Source of the DNA: Scatomorpha stercorigallinarum
GTDB lineage: Bacteria; Bacillota; Clostridia; Oscillospirales; Oscillospiraceae
Length of the DNA stretch: 64,000 nt
NCBI GenBank assembly: GCA_944387865.1
Contig: CALXGN010000006.1
Span: forward strand, 72,316-136,315
Reading direction: 5' to 3'
Positions 32,593-42,800 of the stretch are shown here, piece after piece. The translations under genes were made by a program, and so were the position numbers. The notes under the pieces are model-generated. The model did no database searches. It worked only from the letters and a program-made list of their open reading frames with translations, and was not told where the DNA came from. Each line of letters opens with the position of its first letter. Position 1 is the first letter of the stretch.

Positions 32593-34359
32593 ATGAGCGG
32601 AATCATAACGAAAGTATCGGGCCCGCTGGTCGTCGCTGAGGGCCTTGCCGACGCCAACGTGTCGGACGTCGTCCGCGTGGGCAGCCAGCGGCTCATTGGC
32701 GAGATACTCAACATGTCCGGCGACTCGGCCTCCATCCAGGTCTATGAGGAGACCTCCGGCCTCGGCCCTGGGGCCGAAGTGGAGACCACCGGCCTGCCCC
32801 TCTCCGTGGAGCTGGGCCCCGGCATGCTCGAGAACATATACGACGGCATCCAGCGCCCCCTGCCGGAGATCCGGGCCCTCACCGGCGAGTGCATCGCCCG
32901 CGGCGTGCAGGTGCCGGCGCTGAACCGTGAGAAAAAGTGGCAGTTCACCCCCGTGGTGGAGCCCGGCGCGTTCGTCGCCGGCGGCGACGTTATCGGCACC
33001 GTGCAGGAGACGCCGGCCGTGCTGCACAAGATCATGGTGCCCCCGCGCATGAAGGGCACCATCAAGAGCGTGCAGAGCGGCGAGTTCACGGTTGAGCAGA
33101 CGGTGGCCGTCCTCACGGACGAAAAGGGCGTTGACCACGAGCTGAACATGATACAGCGCTGGCCCGTGCGCGTGCCGCGCCCCTATGCGGCCAAGCACAC
33201 CCCCGAGCGCCCGATGAACAGCGGCCAGCGCATCATCGACACGCTGTTCCCCATCGCCAAGGGCGGCACCGCCGCCGTGCCCGGCCCCTTCGGCTCCGGC
33301 AAGACGGTCGTGCAGCACCAGCTGGCCAAGTGGTCGGACGTGGACATAGTTGTCTACATCGGCTGCGGTGAGCGCGGCAACGAGATGACGGACGTCCTTA
33401 TGGAGTTCCCCGAGCTGACCGACCCGCGCAACGGCGAGCCGCTGATGAAGCGCACCGTGCTGATAGCCAACACCTCCGACATGCCCGTGGCCGCCCGCGA
33501 GGCGAGCATCTACACCGGCATCACGATAGCCGAGTATTTCCGCGACATGGGCTACGACGTGGCCGTCCTGGCCGACTCCACCTCCCGCTGGGCCGAGGCC
33601 CTGCGCGAGATGTCCGGCCGCCTTGAGGAGATGCCTGGCGAAGAGGGCTACCCCGCCTACCTCGCCAGCCGCCTGGCGCAGTTCTACGAGCGCGCGGGCG
33701 TGGTGGAGTGCCTGGGCAGCGACGAACGCCTGGGCTCCGTCACCGCCATCGGCGCCGTTTCGCCCCCGGGCGGCGACACCTCCGAGCCCGTCTCCCAGGC
33801 CACGATGCGCATCGTCAAGGTGTTCTGGGCGCTGGACTCCTCGCTGGCCTACGCGCGCCACTTCCCGGCCATCAACTGGCTGACCAGCTATTCGCTGTAC
33901 GTCGATACGCTGCGTCCCTGGTACGTGAAGGAATTCAGCGATAAATACATGACCAACCGCGACAAGGCCATGCACGTCCTCCAGGAGGAGGCCGAGCTGC
34001 AGGAGATCGTCCGCCTCGTCGGCCAGGACGCCCTGTCCCCGGCCGACCGCCTGACGATGGAGACGGCGAAGATGATCCGCGAGGACTTCCTGCAGCAGAA
34101 CGCCTTCATCGACGAGGACGCCTATTCCAGCTATTTCAAGCAGTTCCGCCTGCTCGACATGGTGCTCGAGTATGACGCGGCCTGCCGCGGCGTCATCAAC
34201 GCATCCAACGTGAACAAGCTCTTCAATATCCCGGCGCGCGAGCGCATCGGCCGCGCGAAGATGGTCGAGCAGGACGCGGTCGCCGCGACCTATGACGAGA
34301 TCATCGCCGAGATGAAGGATGAGATCCGCGCCATCGCGGAGGGAGGTGAGGACGAATGA
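32593..34359 (+). CDS. ntpA: V-type ATPase catalytic subunit A
   Basis: 588 residues from the ATG at 32593 with GAAGG upstream. It hydrolyses ATP in the head. Walker A GPFGSGKT at 231-238, the non-homologous insert (bulge) at about 115-190, ADSTSRWAEALREMSGRLEEMPGEEGYPAYL near 328-358. The stop overlaps the B-subunit start by four bases. Confidence 0.98.
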   Translation: MSGIITKVSGPLVVAEGLADANVSDVVRVGSQRLIGEILNMSGDSASIQVYEETSGLGPGAEVETTGLPLSVELGPGMLENIYDGIQRPLPEIRALTGECIARGVQVPALNREKKWQFTPVVEPGAFVAGGDVIGTVQETPAVLHKIMVPPRMKGTIKSVQSGEFTVEQTVAVLTDEKGVDHELNMIQRWPVRVPRPYAAKHTPERPMNSGQRIIDTLFPIAKGGTAAVPGPFGSGKTVVQHQLAKWSDVDIVVYIGCGERGNEMTDVLMEFPELTDPRNGEPLMKRTVLIANTSDMPVAAREASIYTGITIAEYFRDMGYDVAVLADSTSRWAEALREMSGRLEEMPGEEGYPAYLASRLAQFYERAGVVECLGSDERLGSVTAIGAVSPPGGDTSEPVSQATMRIVKVFWALDSSLAYARHFPAINWLTSYSLYVDTLRPWYVKEFSDKYMTNRDKAMHVLQEEAELQEIVRLVGQDALSPADRLTMETAKMIREDFLQQNAFIDEDAYSSYFKQFRLLDMVLEYDAACRGVINASNVNKLFNIPARERIGRAKMVEQDAVAATYDEIIAEMKDEIRAIAEGGEDE

Positions 34360-35732
34360 TCAGGGAATATAAGACTATCCAGGAGATCGCCAGTCCTCTG
34401 ATGGTGGTCCGCCAGGTCGAGGGCGTCACCTATGACGAGCTCGGCGAGCTGGAGCTGCCGAACGGCGAGATCCGCCGCTGCAAGGTCCTCGAGGTGGAGG
34501 GCGACAAGGCCGTCGTCCAGCTTTTCGAGAGCGCGCAGGGCATCAACCTTGCCGAGACCAAGGTGCGCTTCCTCGGCCACCCGCTGGAGCTGGGCGTGAG
34601 CGAGGACATGCTCGGCCGCGTATTTAACGGCATGGGCGAGCCCATCGACGGCGGCCCGGCCATCCTGGCCGAGGCCCACCGCGACATCAACGGCCTGCCG
34701 ATGAACCCCGCCGCCCGCGCCTACCCCGCCGAGTTCATCCAGACCGGCGTCTCCACTATCGACGGGCTGAACACGCTGGTCCGCGGGCAGAAGCTGCCCA
34801 TATTCTCCTGCTCCGGCCTGCCGCACGCCGCGCTGGCCGCGCAGATCGCCCGCCAGGCGCGCGTCCTCGGCGCGAACGAAAACTTCGCCGTCGTGTTCGC
34901 CGCCATCGGCATCACCTTTGAGGAGAGCGAGTACTTCATCAACGACTTCCGCCGCACGGGCGCCATCGACCGCACCGTCGTTTTCTCCAACCTGGCCAAC
35001 GACCCCGCCGTCGAGCGCATTTCCACGCCGCGCATGGCCCTGACCGCCGCCGAGTACCTGGCCTTTGAGAAGGACATGCACGTGCTGGTCATCCTCACCG
35101 ATATCACCAACTACGCCGAGGCCCTGCGCGAGATCTCCGCCGCCAAGAAGGAGGTCCCTGGCCGCCGCGGCTACCCCGGCTACCTCTACACCGACTTGGC
35201 GCAGATGTACGAACGCGCCGGCCGGCGCATCGGCAAGAAGGGCTCCATCACCATGATACCCATCCTGACGATGCCCGAGGACGACAAGACCCACCCCATC
35301 CCCGACCTCACCGGCTACATCACCGAGGGGCAGATCATCCTCTCCCGCGAGCTGCACCGCAAGGGCATCGTCCCGCCGGTGGACGTCCTGCCCAGCCTCT
35401 CCCGCCTGAAGGACAAGGGCATCGGCGAGGGCAAGACCCGCGAGGACCACTCCGGCACCATGAACCAGCTCTTCGCCGCCTATGCCCGCGGCAAGGACGC
35501 CAAGGAGCTGATGACCATACTCGGCGAGGCCGCGCTGAGCGACGACGACAAGCTCTTCGCCAAGTTCGCCGACGAGTTCGAGCGCCGCTACGTCAGCCAG
35601 GGCAACGAGACCAACCGCACCATTGAGGAGACGCTCGACCTCGGCTGGGAGCTGCTGAGCATACTGCCGAGGAAGGAGCTCAAGCGCATCAAACCGGAGT
35701 ATATCGAGAAGTATATGCCCGAGTCTGAGTAA
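34356..35732 (+). CDS. ntpB: V-type ATPase subunit B
   Basis: 458 residues. Non-catalytic nucleotide subunit: SGLPHAALAAQIARQARV replaces a true Walker A, and ITNYAEALREISAAKKEVPGRRGYPGYLYTDLAQMYERAG is the conserved signature (about 248-287). Overlaps ntpA by four bases. Confidence 0.98.
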   Translation: MIREYKTIQEIASPLMVVRQVEGVTYDELGELELPNGEIRRCKVLEVEGDKAVVQLFESAQGINLAETKVRFLGHPLELGVSEDMLGRVFNGMGEPIDGGPAILAEAHRDINGLPMNPAARAYPAEFIQTGVSTIDGLNTLVRGQKLPIFSCSGLPHAALAAQIARQARVLGANENFAVVFAAIGITFEESEYFINDFRRTGAIDRTVVFSNLANDPAVERISTPRMALTAAEYLAFEKDMHVLVILTDITNYAEALREISAAKKEVPGRRGYPGYLYTDLAQMYERAGRRIGKKGSITMIPILTMPEDDKTHPIPDLTGYITEGQIILSRELHRKGIVPPVDVLPSLSRLKDKGIGEGKTREDHSGTMNQLFAAYARGKDAKELMTILGEAALSDDDKLFAKFADEFERRYVSQGNETNRTIEETLDLGWELLSILPRKELKRIKPEYIEKYMPESE

Positions 35733-35744
35733 GGCGGTGATCTG

Positions 35745-36398
35745 ATGGCTAAAACCGCAGTGACCCCCACAAGGATGGTGCTCAACCAGCTCAAGGGCCG
35801 GTTGAAGACCGCGCGCCGCGGGCACAAGCTGCTCAAGGACAAGCGCGACGAGCTGATGCGCCAGTTCATGGACGTGGTGAAAAAGAACAAGGAGCTGCGC
35901 AAAAAGGTCGAGGACGGCATGACCGGCGCCTTCGCCTCCCTCACGGTGGCGAGCACCATCATGTCGCCGGAGATGCTCGAGCAGTCCCTGCTCTATCCGC
36001 GCCAGAGCGTGGAGCTGGGCGTGACGTATAAGAACGTCATGAGCGTCAACGTCCCCGAGTACAGCTTCCGCACCAAAAACAACGACCCGAGCGAGATCTA
36101 CCCCTACGGCTTCGCGCAGACGAGCGGCGAGCTCGACGACGCGCTGGAGAAGCTGGCCCGCGTGTTCGAGGACATGCTGGAGCTGGCGCAGGTGGAGAAA
36201 TCCATGCAGCTGCTGGCCGATGAGATCGAAAAGACCCGCCGCCGCGTCAACGCCCTCGAGTACGTGATGATACCCGAGCTGGAGGAGAACATCCGCTACA
36301 TCTCCATGAAGCTGGAGGAGAACGAAAACTCCACCAAGGTCCGCCTGCTGAAGGTGAAGGACATGGTGCTGCAAAAAGCGCACAATTACGAGCAATGA
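35745..36398 (+). CDS. ntpD: V-type ATPase subunit D
   Basis: 217 residues, central rotor shaft. N-terminal PTRMVLNQLKGRLKTARRGHKLLKDK and C-terminal RRRVNALEYVMIPELEENIRYISMKLEENE form the long antiparallel coiled coil typical of subunit D. Last gene of the operon, followed by a terminator. Confidence 0.96.
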   Translation: MAKTAVTPTRMVLNQLKGRLKTARRGHKLLKDKRDELMRQFMDVVKKNKELRKKVEDGMTGAFASLTVASTIMSPEMLEQSLLYPRQSVELGVTYKNVMSVNVPEYSFRTKNNDPSEIYPYGFAQTSGELDDALEKLARVFEDMLELAQVEKSMQLLADEIEKTRRRVNALEYVMIPELEENIRYISMKLEENENSTKVRLLKVKDMVLQKAHNYEQ

Positions 36399-36404
36399 CA
36401 AGGG

Positions 36405-36432
36405 AAGGCCCCGGCGTAAACCGGGGCCTTTT
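36405..36432 (+). terminator. Terminator of the V-ATPase operon
   Basis: 10-base stem AAGGCCCCGG/CCGGGGCCTT with CGTAAA loop and TTTT. Confidence 0.8.
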
Positions 36433-36452
36433 CCGATATCCGGAGGTGAAGC

Positions 36453-37225
36453 ATGAAAAAGCTCTGCGCGCTGCTGCTCGCCCTGGCGCTGGCGGCCCTT
36501 TCCGGCTGCGGGGCGGGGGGCCTCTACGGCCGCGCGGACGCGCGGTGGACGAGAACGGCGTCCTCACCGGCTTTGTGCTGACAGACGGGCTGGGGAACAG
36601 GCACGGCGTCATCGTGGACGGCGAAACGGAGTTCCACGCGGATGCGGAAACCCTGATGACCCGCGATGGATTCATGTCCGGGGACTTTGAAGCGGCGATG
36701 GTGAGCGTGGAGCGCGCGCCCCGGCCGCAGCGGCTGGAACTGCCGCAGGGCGGGAGCATCGCCGCCCGGCGGGCGCGGAGCGTTTCCGTCAGCGCATATC
36801 TGCTGCCGGAGCGGTACACGCTCGCGGACGGGACGGAGCTGGAGGTCTGGCAGATGCGCCGGCCGGCCTGGAAGGAATACTGCCTGCCGGACGGGACAGT
36901 GCTGCTGGACGATCTCGGCGTCACCCTGAGCGGGCTGGAGCGCGAGGACATCCCGCCGCAGGCGGCGGAGAGGATAGAGGGATACTACGCCGGGCGCGGC
37001 GCGCTCTATGACCTGGACGCGGAGCTCGAGCGGGCATACGCCGACTACGCCGGCGGGGAGGAGGGCTTTACCGCCTATACCGCTGGTCAGGAGACGCGCG
37101 TGACGGCAGTGAGCGGAAATTATGTAAACTTAACGACAGAGCTGACGCTCTCCGTGCGGGGCAGCCTGGTGGATGTGACGTCCACGGGCGAGGCCTTTGA
37201 TCTGGCGACGGGCGAGCCGCGCTGA
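36453..37225 (+). pseudogene. Lipoprotein gene disrupted by a 2-base insertion
   Basis: The ATG at 36453, with CGGAGGTGAAG, opens a lipoprotein signal (MKKLCALLLALALAALSGCG, lipobox LSGC). That frame stops at about 36581. The rest (VDENGVLTGFVLTDGLGNRHGVIVDGETEF... to DLATGEPR) continues in another frame to 37225. Removing one CG from the GCGCG run at 36539-36544 joins the two into a single frame (LYGRADAVDENGVLTG). Total 773 bases, i.e. 257 codons plus two. So either a recent two-base expansion or a sequence error. The product would be an exported beta-rich lipoprotein of unknown function. A copy of the RGTTTACATAAY motif lies near its 3' end. Confidence 0.65.
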
Positions 37226-37338
37226 GCTGCCTCCGGGCGGCAGACGGCCCGCGCGAGCGGTATTTGCGCGATAGTTGGTGGACGCAACCGCGCGCTTGCG
37301 GTATGCTTGAGCCAAACCGGACAGGGGAGCGTGTAAGG

Positions 37339-37640
37339 ATGGATATCGTAACAACATCAGCGGCATCGGCCGGCGGCATGGGCTCCGCCGCCGCCATGGC
37401 CATATTGATAGCGGTGAGGCTGCTGTTTTTACGGCGTGTTCGCCGCCCTCGCCGTGCTCGGCATCTGCGCGCTGGCCAAGTATCTCCGCGGGAGGGACAG
37501 GCGCGCGGAGACCGCCGCCGTGCGGCGCACGCTGGGCGAGGCGCTCAGGGCCTGCCGCATGGAGCGGGGCATGACGCAGGAATTCGTGGCCGAGGCCCTG
37601 GGCGTCAGCCGCCAGGCCGTGAGCAAATGGGAGACCGGCG
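37339..37640 (+). pseudogene. 5' part of an XRE-type regulator gene, split by the integrated element
   Basis: ATG at 37339 opens a short Ala-rich segment and a membrane helix (AAAMAILIAVRLLF), then a T5 run at 37426-37430 shifts the frame; removing one T gives YGVFAALAVLGICALAKYL and an HTH region (LGEALRACRMERGMTQEFVAEALGVSRQAVSKWETG). The gene is cut after KWETG by the element. The missing end is at 48086-48178. The family, an N-terminal helix plus Cro/CI domain, is common in Oscillospiraceae. The gene thus carries two lesions: a homopolymer frameshift and the insertion. Confidence 0.8.
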
Positions 37641-37660
37641 TTTCACGCAGTTAAAGACAC
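37634..37660. other. attL (left attachment site)
   Basis: Core ACCGGCG (37634-37640) followed by the left inner arm GTTTCACGCAG... ending at 37660. The centre of the reconstituted attP palindrome falls on GG (37637-37638), the likely crossover dinucleotide. Confidence 0.75.
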
Positions 37661-37682
37661 GCAGCCCGTGCTTATGAAGTGA

Positions 37683-37722
37683 CCGTGGTACGTTCCAATT
37701 TGGAACGTACCACGGCTTTTTT
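37683..37722. terminator. Hairpin at the left end of the element
   Basis: 15-base stem (37683-37697 with 37701-37715) and a T-rich tail CTTTTTT on the plus strand. Blocks transcription entering from the flanking gene and lies just after the regulator's stop codon on the other strand. Confidence 0.65.
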
Positions 37723-38233
37723 ATTTTTCCTCCCCAAACAGCATATCGCTCAATCCCTGCGACATAGTTCCCGACCAGCGCTGTGTTGTGTCCTGCTGCG
37801 GATAGTGGTCGCGCCAGGCGTCGTAGGCCTCCTGCGTTATCTCACCGGCCTTGAGTTTCTCGGCTTGCTCAGCCCACGCGCAGAGCATCTCATGCAGCCT
37901 GTCTGCGTCTTTACCCGCGCGCGGATCTACGCGAAGCGTAATTTCACCGGCGTCGTTTGAAATCCGCAGGCCGTATAAGTCCTCAAGCGTGAACAGCGTG
38001 TGCATCAGACCGACGTAGGAGTCGATGTCAGGCACGGTCAGAGCCGCAGGGGAAACGTCCAGCACGCTGGCAAGCGCTTTCGTCAGCTCGGATTTCGGCG
38101 AGCGCGTCCCGGACTCGTACTGCGCGAGCCGCACGTCTGCGGACTTCTCCGGGAAGCCAACCGCCGTGCCGAGGTACTTCTGCGTCATGCCGCGCTTGTT
38201 GCGGAAATAGCGTATGCGTTCGCCAATCGCCAT
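37721..38233 (-). CDS. Element-borne XRE-family regulator
   Basis: 170 residues. N-terminal Cro/CI HTH: MAIGERIRYFRNKRGMTQKYLGTAVGFPEKSADVRLAQYESGTRSPKSELTKALASVLDVS (1-61), then a domain of about 100 residues (SYVGLMHTLFTLEDLYGLRI..., WAEQAEKLKAGEITQEAYDAWRDHYP) often seen in regulators of clostridial mobile elements. It faces away from the other element genes, and its start is about 100 bases from the rightward promoter at 38333-38361, so it probably represses that promoter. Confidence 0.88.
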   Translation of the reverse strand: MAIGERIRYFRNKRGMTQKYLGTAVGFPEKSADVRLAQYESGTRSPKSELTKALASVLDVSPAALTVPDIDSYVGLMHTLFTLEDLYGLRISNDAGEITLRVDPRAGKDADRLHEMLCAWAEQAEKLKAGEITQEAYDAWRDHYPQQDTTQRWSGTMSQGLSDMLFGEEK

Positions 38234-38332
38234 GCCAATCGCTCCAATCCAAAGGTTTCTCCGCAGTTAATATAGCATATATGCTTAGGAATGTCAAGCA
38301 AAACTTAAAATAATTTGTTTAGTTTCATGCCA

Positions 38333-38361
38333 TTGACTTAAACAGATATGCATAGTATAAT
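38333..38361 (+). promoter_or_regulatory. Main rightward promoter of the element
   Basis: TTGACT, 17-base spacer, TATAAT. Drives the long leader and the HTH/resolvase genes. Confidence 0.75.
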
Positions 38362-38367
38362 GAGGGC

Positions 38368-38779
38368 AACATAAGCTAATATGTTAAATGTGCACCTTGA
38401 CAATTGAGTAAACCTCTGCCGGACAACGAACTCTCTGTGTATTTGGGATGACTGATGAGCCAAGTCGGAGGGCGCGCCGGGACCCCGGAAACGGGCGAGC
38501 GAGAAACGCCGGCTCCGAGCAATCAGGGCGGTTCCCTGAGGCGGCCATGACAGCAGAGAGCAGATACTCCCCACCAGCTACAGTCCGAGCGTTGAAGCGG
38601 CGTTGCAAGCCGTGAGCCGTCGCAGGCAATAGGGTGAGAGGCTTCGTAAGTCAATCGGAGATTGAAAACAATGAGCGCCGGGCAACCACCGGTGATCCGT
38701 CGGAGGGCAAAATCTTACGAGGCAGGCGGCGGGATAAGTGCGCCTGCGTTAATAATTCAAAATTTAAGGAGAGAAGCAT
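38368..38779 (+). ncRNA. Structured untranslated leader of the element
   Basis: About 410 bases between the promoter and the first gene with no coding frame. Pairings visible by eye: CTCTCTG (38431-38437) with CAGAGAG (38574-38580); GCTTCGTAAG (38641-38650) with CTTACGAGGC (38713-38722); CAATC-GGA-GATTG inside that helix; GCAGGCG with CGCCTGC near 38725-38748. Leaders of this look precede HTH genes in other clostridial elements, from memory. Could be a riboregulator or a separate small RNA. Confidence 0.5.
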
Positions 38780-38965
38780 TTGAGCGAGAACAGTTTCATG
38801 CGGGCAGACGATGTTGCGCGGGAGCTGGGTGTATCCAAGTCCTACGCCTACAAGCTCATCCAGCGGCTGAATGCCGAACTGCGAAAGCAGGGATACATCA
38901 CTATCTCGGGCAGGGTGAGCAGAAGCTACTTTGAAGAAAAGCTCTGCTACGGCGGGAAGAAGTAA
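38780..38965 (+). CDS. Small HTH protein (DUF6462/excisionase-like)
   Basis: 61 residues from a TTG start with AAGGAGAG upstream. MRADDVARELGVSKSYAYKLIQRLNAELRKQGYITISGRVSRSYFEEKLCYGG is a MerR/excisionase-like winged HTH with the C-terminal SGRVSRSYFEEK wing frequent in small proteins of clostridial integrative elements. Likely directs excision or regulates element genes. Preceded by the structured leader. Confidence 0.8.
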   Translation: MSENSFMRADDVARELGVSKSYAYKLIQRLNAELRKQGYITISGRVSRSYFEEKLCYGGKK

Positions 38966-39043
38966 GGGACGCTGAAGCAAATTCAACTATAATGAAGAAA
39001 CCGAAAGGGATGATGCCGTTAGAACAACACGGGAGGTTAGACA

Positions 39044-39649
39044 TTGAGCACATACGGATACATACGGGTCAGCTCGCGCGACCAGAACGAGGACAGACAG
39101 CGGATTGCGCTGCACGAGGCGGGCGTCCCGGACGAGAACGTCTACACGGACAAGCAGTCTGGCAAGGACTTCAACCGGCCGCAGTACAAGAAGCTACTGC
39201 GGCGCATGAAAAAAGACGACCTGCTCTGCATCAAGAGCATAGACCGTCTCGGTAGGAATTACGCGGAGATATTGGAACAGTGGCGCGTGCTGACGAAGCA
39301 AAAGGGTATAGACATCGTGGTGTTGGACATGCCACTCTTAGACACGCGGCGCGGCAAAGACCTGATGGGGACGTTCCTGAGCGACATCGTGCTGCAAGTT
39401 CTGAGCTTCGTAGCGGAGAACGAGCGCGTGAATATACGCCAGCGTCAGGCCGAGGGCATCGCGGCGGCGAAAGCCCGCGGGGTTCGCTTCGGACGCCCTC
39501 CCGCGCCGCTGCCAGAGAACTTCCACGGCGTCTACCAGCGGTGGAGAGCCGGGAAAATAACGGGGGCTGCGGCGGCGAGAGAGTGCAATATGAGCCTACC
39601 GACTTTCCGATACCGCGCTAAAGTTCATGAAAATGCCAAGTCTTCATGA
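39044..39649 (+). CDS. Small serine recombinase (resolvase/invertase type)
   Basis: 201 residues from a TTG with GGGAGG upstream. Resolvase domain: YGYIRVSSRDQNEDRQR with catalytic Ser10, SGKDFNRPQYKKLLRRMKKDDLLCIKSIDRLGRNY with arginines 67-71 region, and the E-helix; C-terminal HTH (RAGKITGAAAARECNMSLPTFRYRAK). Size fits resolvase/invertase rather than integrase. It may resolve element dimers or invert a segment; the integrase is the larger recombinase at 46443. Confidence 0.92.
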   Translation: MSTYGYIRVSSRDQNEDRQRIALHEAGVPDENVYTDKQSGKDFNRPQYKKLLRRMKKDDLLCIKSIDRLGRNYAEILEQWRVLTKQKGIDIVVLDMPLLDTRRGKDLMGTFLSDIVLQVLSFVAENERVNIRQRQAEGIAAAKARGVRFGRPPAPLPENFHGVYQRWRAGKITGAAAARECNMSLPTFRYRAKVHENAKSS

Positions 39650-39871
39650 TTACTACCAAAATAAAGAAGCGTGCATCTTTCCTCACCCCAAATTACTTGC
39701 TCTAATTTACCTTTCACTCTTGCAATTCATCCCAAAATAGTATATTGTATACTGTGGTGGATGCACAAAGGAGAACAAAGAAAAATAAACGTTTTTATTA
39801 AATCAGAACTGATTCTGGATGATTGGTAGAAACGCGAAAGAAGAAACACCAAACATAGGGGAGGAAAAGAA
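39650..39871 (+). other. AT-rich intergenic stretch before the SLH protein
   Basis: About 220 bases, much more AT-rich than the rest. A possible promoter is TTGCAA (39720-39725) with TATTGT/TATACT about 17 bases later; the leader ends in AGGGGAGGAAAAG before the ATG at 39872. No gene seen. Confidence 0.4.
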
Positions 39872-42800
39872 ATGAAAAAACGATTATTGGCCATGCTGCT
39901 CTGTGTGGCAATGGCGGCGTCGCTGCTAACCGTGGGGGCTGCGGCGGAGGAAGGAGATACCAGCGGAACGTGTGGCGACAATTTGACGTGGTCACTCGAT
40001 TCGGATGGCACTTTGACAATAAGCGGCACCGGTGACATGTGGGATTACAGCCACTATGGCACCCCGAGGAATCCTGCACCGTGGGTAACAATGGGTCAGT
40101 GGAATTGGGAAAATAATACTATAAACAAGGTGGTTATTGGAGAAGGTGTTACAAGTGTTGGTGATGAAGCATTTCAATATTGTAATGTTATTTCTGAAGT
40201 AGAGTTTCCTAGCACATTGAAAACTATAGGAGAAGCAGCGTTTGTTGGTAATCAATTGCGCGAACTCAACCTTCCCACTGGCCTAGAGAGTATAGGGGAT
40301 TATGCTTTTGAATTGTCGTGGTATTTGGAAAGCGTCACTTTGCCAGATGGGCTTAAAAGTATTGGATATGGCGCATTTGGTTCAGCGGTTGAGCTAAACA
40401 AAGCAATAGTACCAGCGAGCGTTACAGAAATCGGACTTGGCGCATTTGGCACATTGGAAACCGCCGGCCCTATTGGCAGCGGATGCGAGCTTGAGTTTGG
40501 ATGGACAACTTCAATTCCCGACAACGCTTTTGGTGGCAGCGGCGCTGATAACGACCAGTACAGTAGCTTTACGAGCATAATATTACCAGATACTATTACA
40601 AGCATTGGCGATGATGCATTCCGTGCAAGTCAGGATCTTAAGTATATCAAAATTCCAGATGGAGTAAAAAGTATTGGCGCACGTGCTTTTTGGTGGTCAG
40701 GCATCGAATCCATAGATTTGCCTGCTGGACTTGAAACTATAGCGGTTGCTGCCTTTAGTCAGTGCGAGAGCCTTAGTAGTATTGACCTTCCGGACTCTTT
40801 GCAGAGGATTGAGGATAACGCATTTGAGTATTGCGTTAATCTCAGTTCTGTGCAAATTCCCGAGAACGTGAGCTATATAGGTTCAAGTGCGTTTGCGGAT
40901 CAAGAATGGAACGAGGAACTCGAAGGAAAACGAATTTATTTTGAGGGCAACGCTCCTATATGTGCCGACAGCGGCGACACAGGCTCTTTCCCATCGGATG
41001 CTACGCTGTACTACACAGATGGAACGAGCGGGTGGCTGGATAGTGAAAACTATGATCCTGACACCGGCCTTTGGCGAGGGTATAAACTTGTAGTCTTGGA
41101 TTCCAGTCAATTCCCTGACAAACCGTCAACTTCATTGGAACTCATCTCTACATATCCAGCAAACGGAGAAGTCATAGACATATCAGCCAATGAACTGGTA
41201 TTGACATTTAACCGTGACATCGCGTTCCTAAATTGGCCAAATGGATCAATTTATATCAAAGACTATGAAACGGATGAGATTGTCAAAGAATTTGACGACG
41301 TTCAATATGCAAGCAATAGCGGATTTATTTCAGGCTCCACTATAACAATCAGATATGGTCTCGTCGGTTTAGACGTGGGGAAAAGGTATTATATTGAAAT
41401 AGATCCTAATGTAGTTATGGCCAATGGATGGCTCGATGATAATTCCAATTGCTTTGACGGCCTTGAAAAGGGAGAATGGACTTTTAGTATTTCGGAAGAA
41501 AGCACTTTTAAGTTTCTTGCTTCGGAGGGAAACCAGGATTTAGAATACACTTATAACTATACTGACGATTATTTCAACGTCAATAGTTACTACTACAACC
41601 ACGACCTTGCTAAGACCTCGTTGGCGCTTTCTCTTTCTGCGTTCAATTCGTGCATCGCTCCAAACGCAAACTATGACAAAACTGACGCTGCGAGGAATGT
41701 CATAGCGATGCTTGGGGATATGGGTTTTGAAGACATAAACGTCGACAGCTATGAGGAAAAACCAACAGCTAACTCGATAGCGCAAGCGATAGGCCATAAA
41801 TCTATCATAATAGATGGGATGGATTATACCCTTTTGACTATCGCAGTTAGAGGCGGTGGGTACGAAGCAGAATGGTTTAATAATTTTAAAGTGGGTTCAG
41901 ACAGTCAGCACGTTGGATTTAATGATTCCGCGAACTCTGTAATTGAGAGCATTGAGGAATACATTGAAGATGAATTAACCGCAGCCGAGCGTAGTAATAT
42001 AAAAATCTGGCTTACAGGGTTTGGGCGAGGCGCCGCTGTCGCAAATGTGGCCGGTCACAAGATCAATACTCTCGCTGGGGACAGTGGCTCTATATTTGCA
42101 AATGTCGCCACAGGAAACGTTTATGTTTATACCTTTGCAACGCCAATGGCGGCTGCAGGTGAACAGGCGAGCCCTAAAGAGGAGAATATTTACAATATTA
42201 TTAACCCGGTTGACTTGATTACAAAGCTAACGCCAAGCGTATGGGGATTTTATCGCTATGGAACAACTTATTCCCTGCCGTCACAAGAAACGGATTCAAA
42301 ACTGTTTGAAGCTGTTAGAGACGATGCGATAAATATATCCGCAGAACTTACCGGGAAGATTACCACTATCGCTTTAACTTGGCAAGGCTCAGCTTTGGAT
42401 TCAATTGTAAATGCCATGTCTGTCATGGAGCCAGACAGCATTCCGTCCAATGCACTACAGTATGCTTTAGGCAAATATTTTGAAGACAAATATAGTAGTG
42501 CGCCCGGAGAAATAGGGGTTTTCGGCACTATTAAAGAGATTTGGAATTTGGTTTCTACTGTGATAGACGTTGTTACTCTAGATTTTACGTCTTTAGCTAA
42601 GACATATCTGCTAAAGCCCGCTGTTGTGGAGGGTGGTTCTGAGACTCTTGACCAAGCACTATCTTACATAGAGATGGCACATTACCCCGAGACATATCTG
42701 GCCTGGATGTACGCTCTTGACGCTAAGGAATTTGGTCATGGCATTTATAGAAAAGACTACATCAACTGCCCTGTTGACGTGACGGTCTACGACGAAAATG

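Noticed and set aside
34290..36401. 703-codon open frame opposite V-ATPase B and D
   Set aside because: Antisense shadow created by biased codons on the coding strand.
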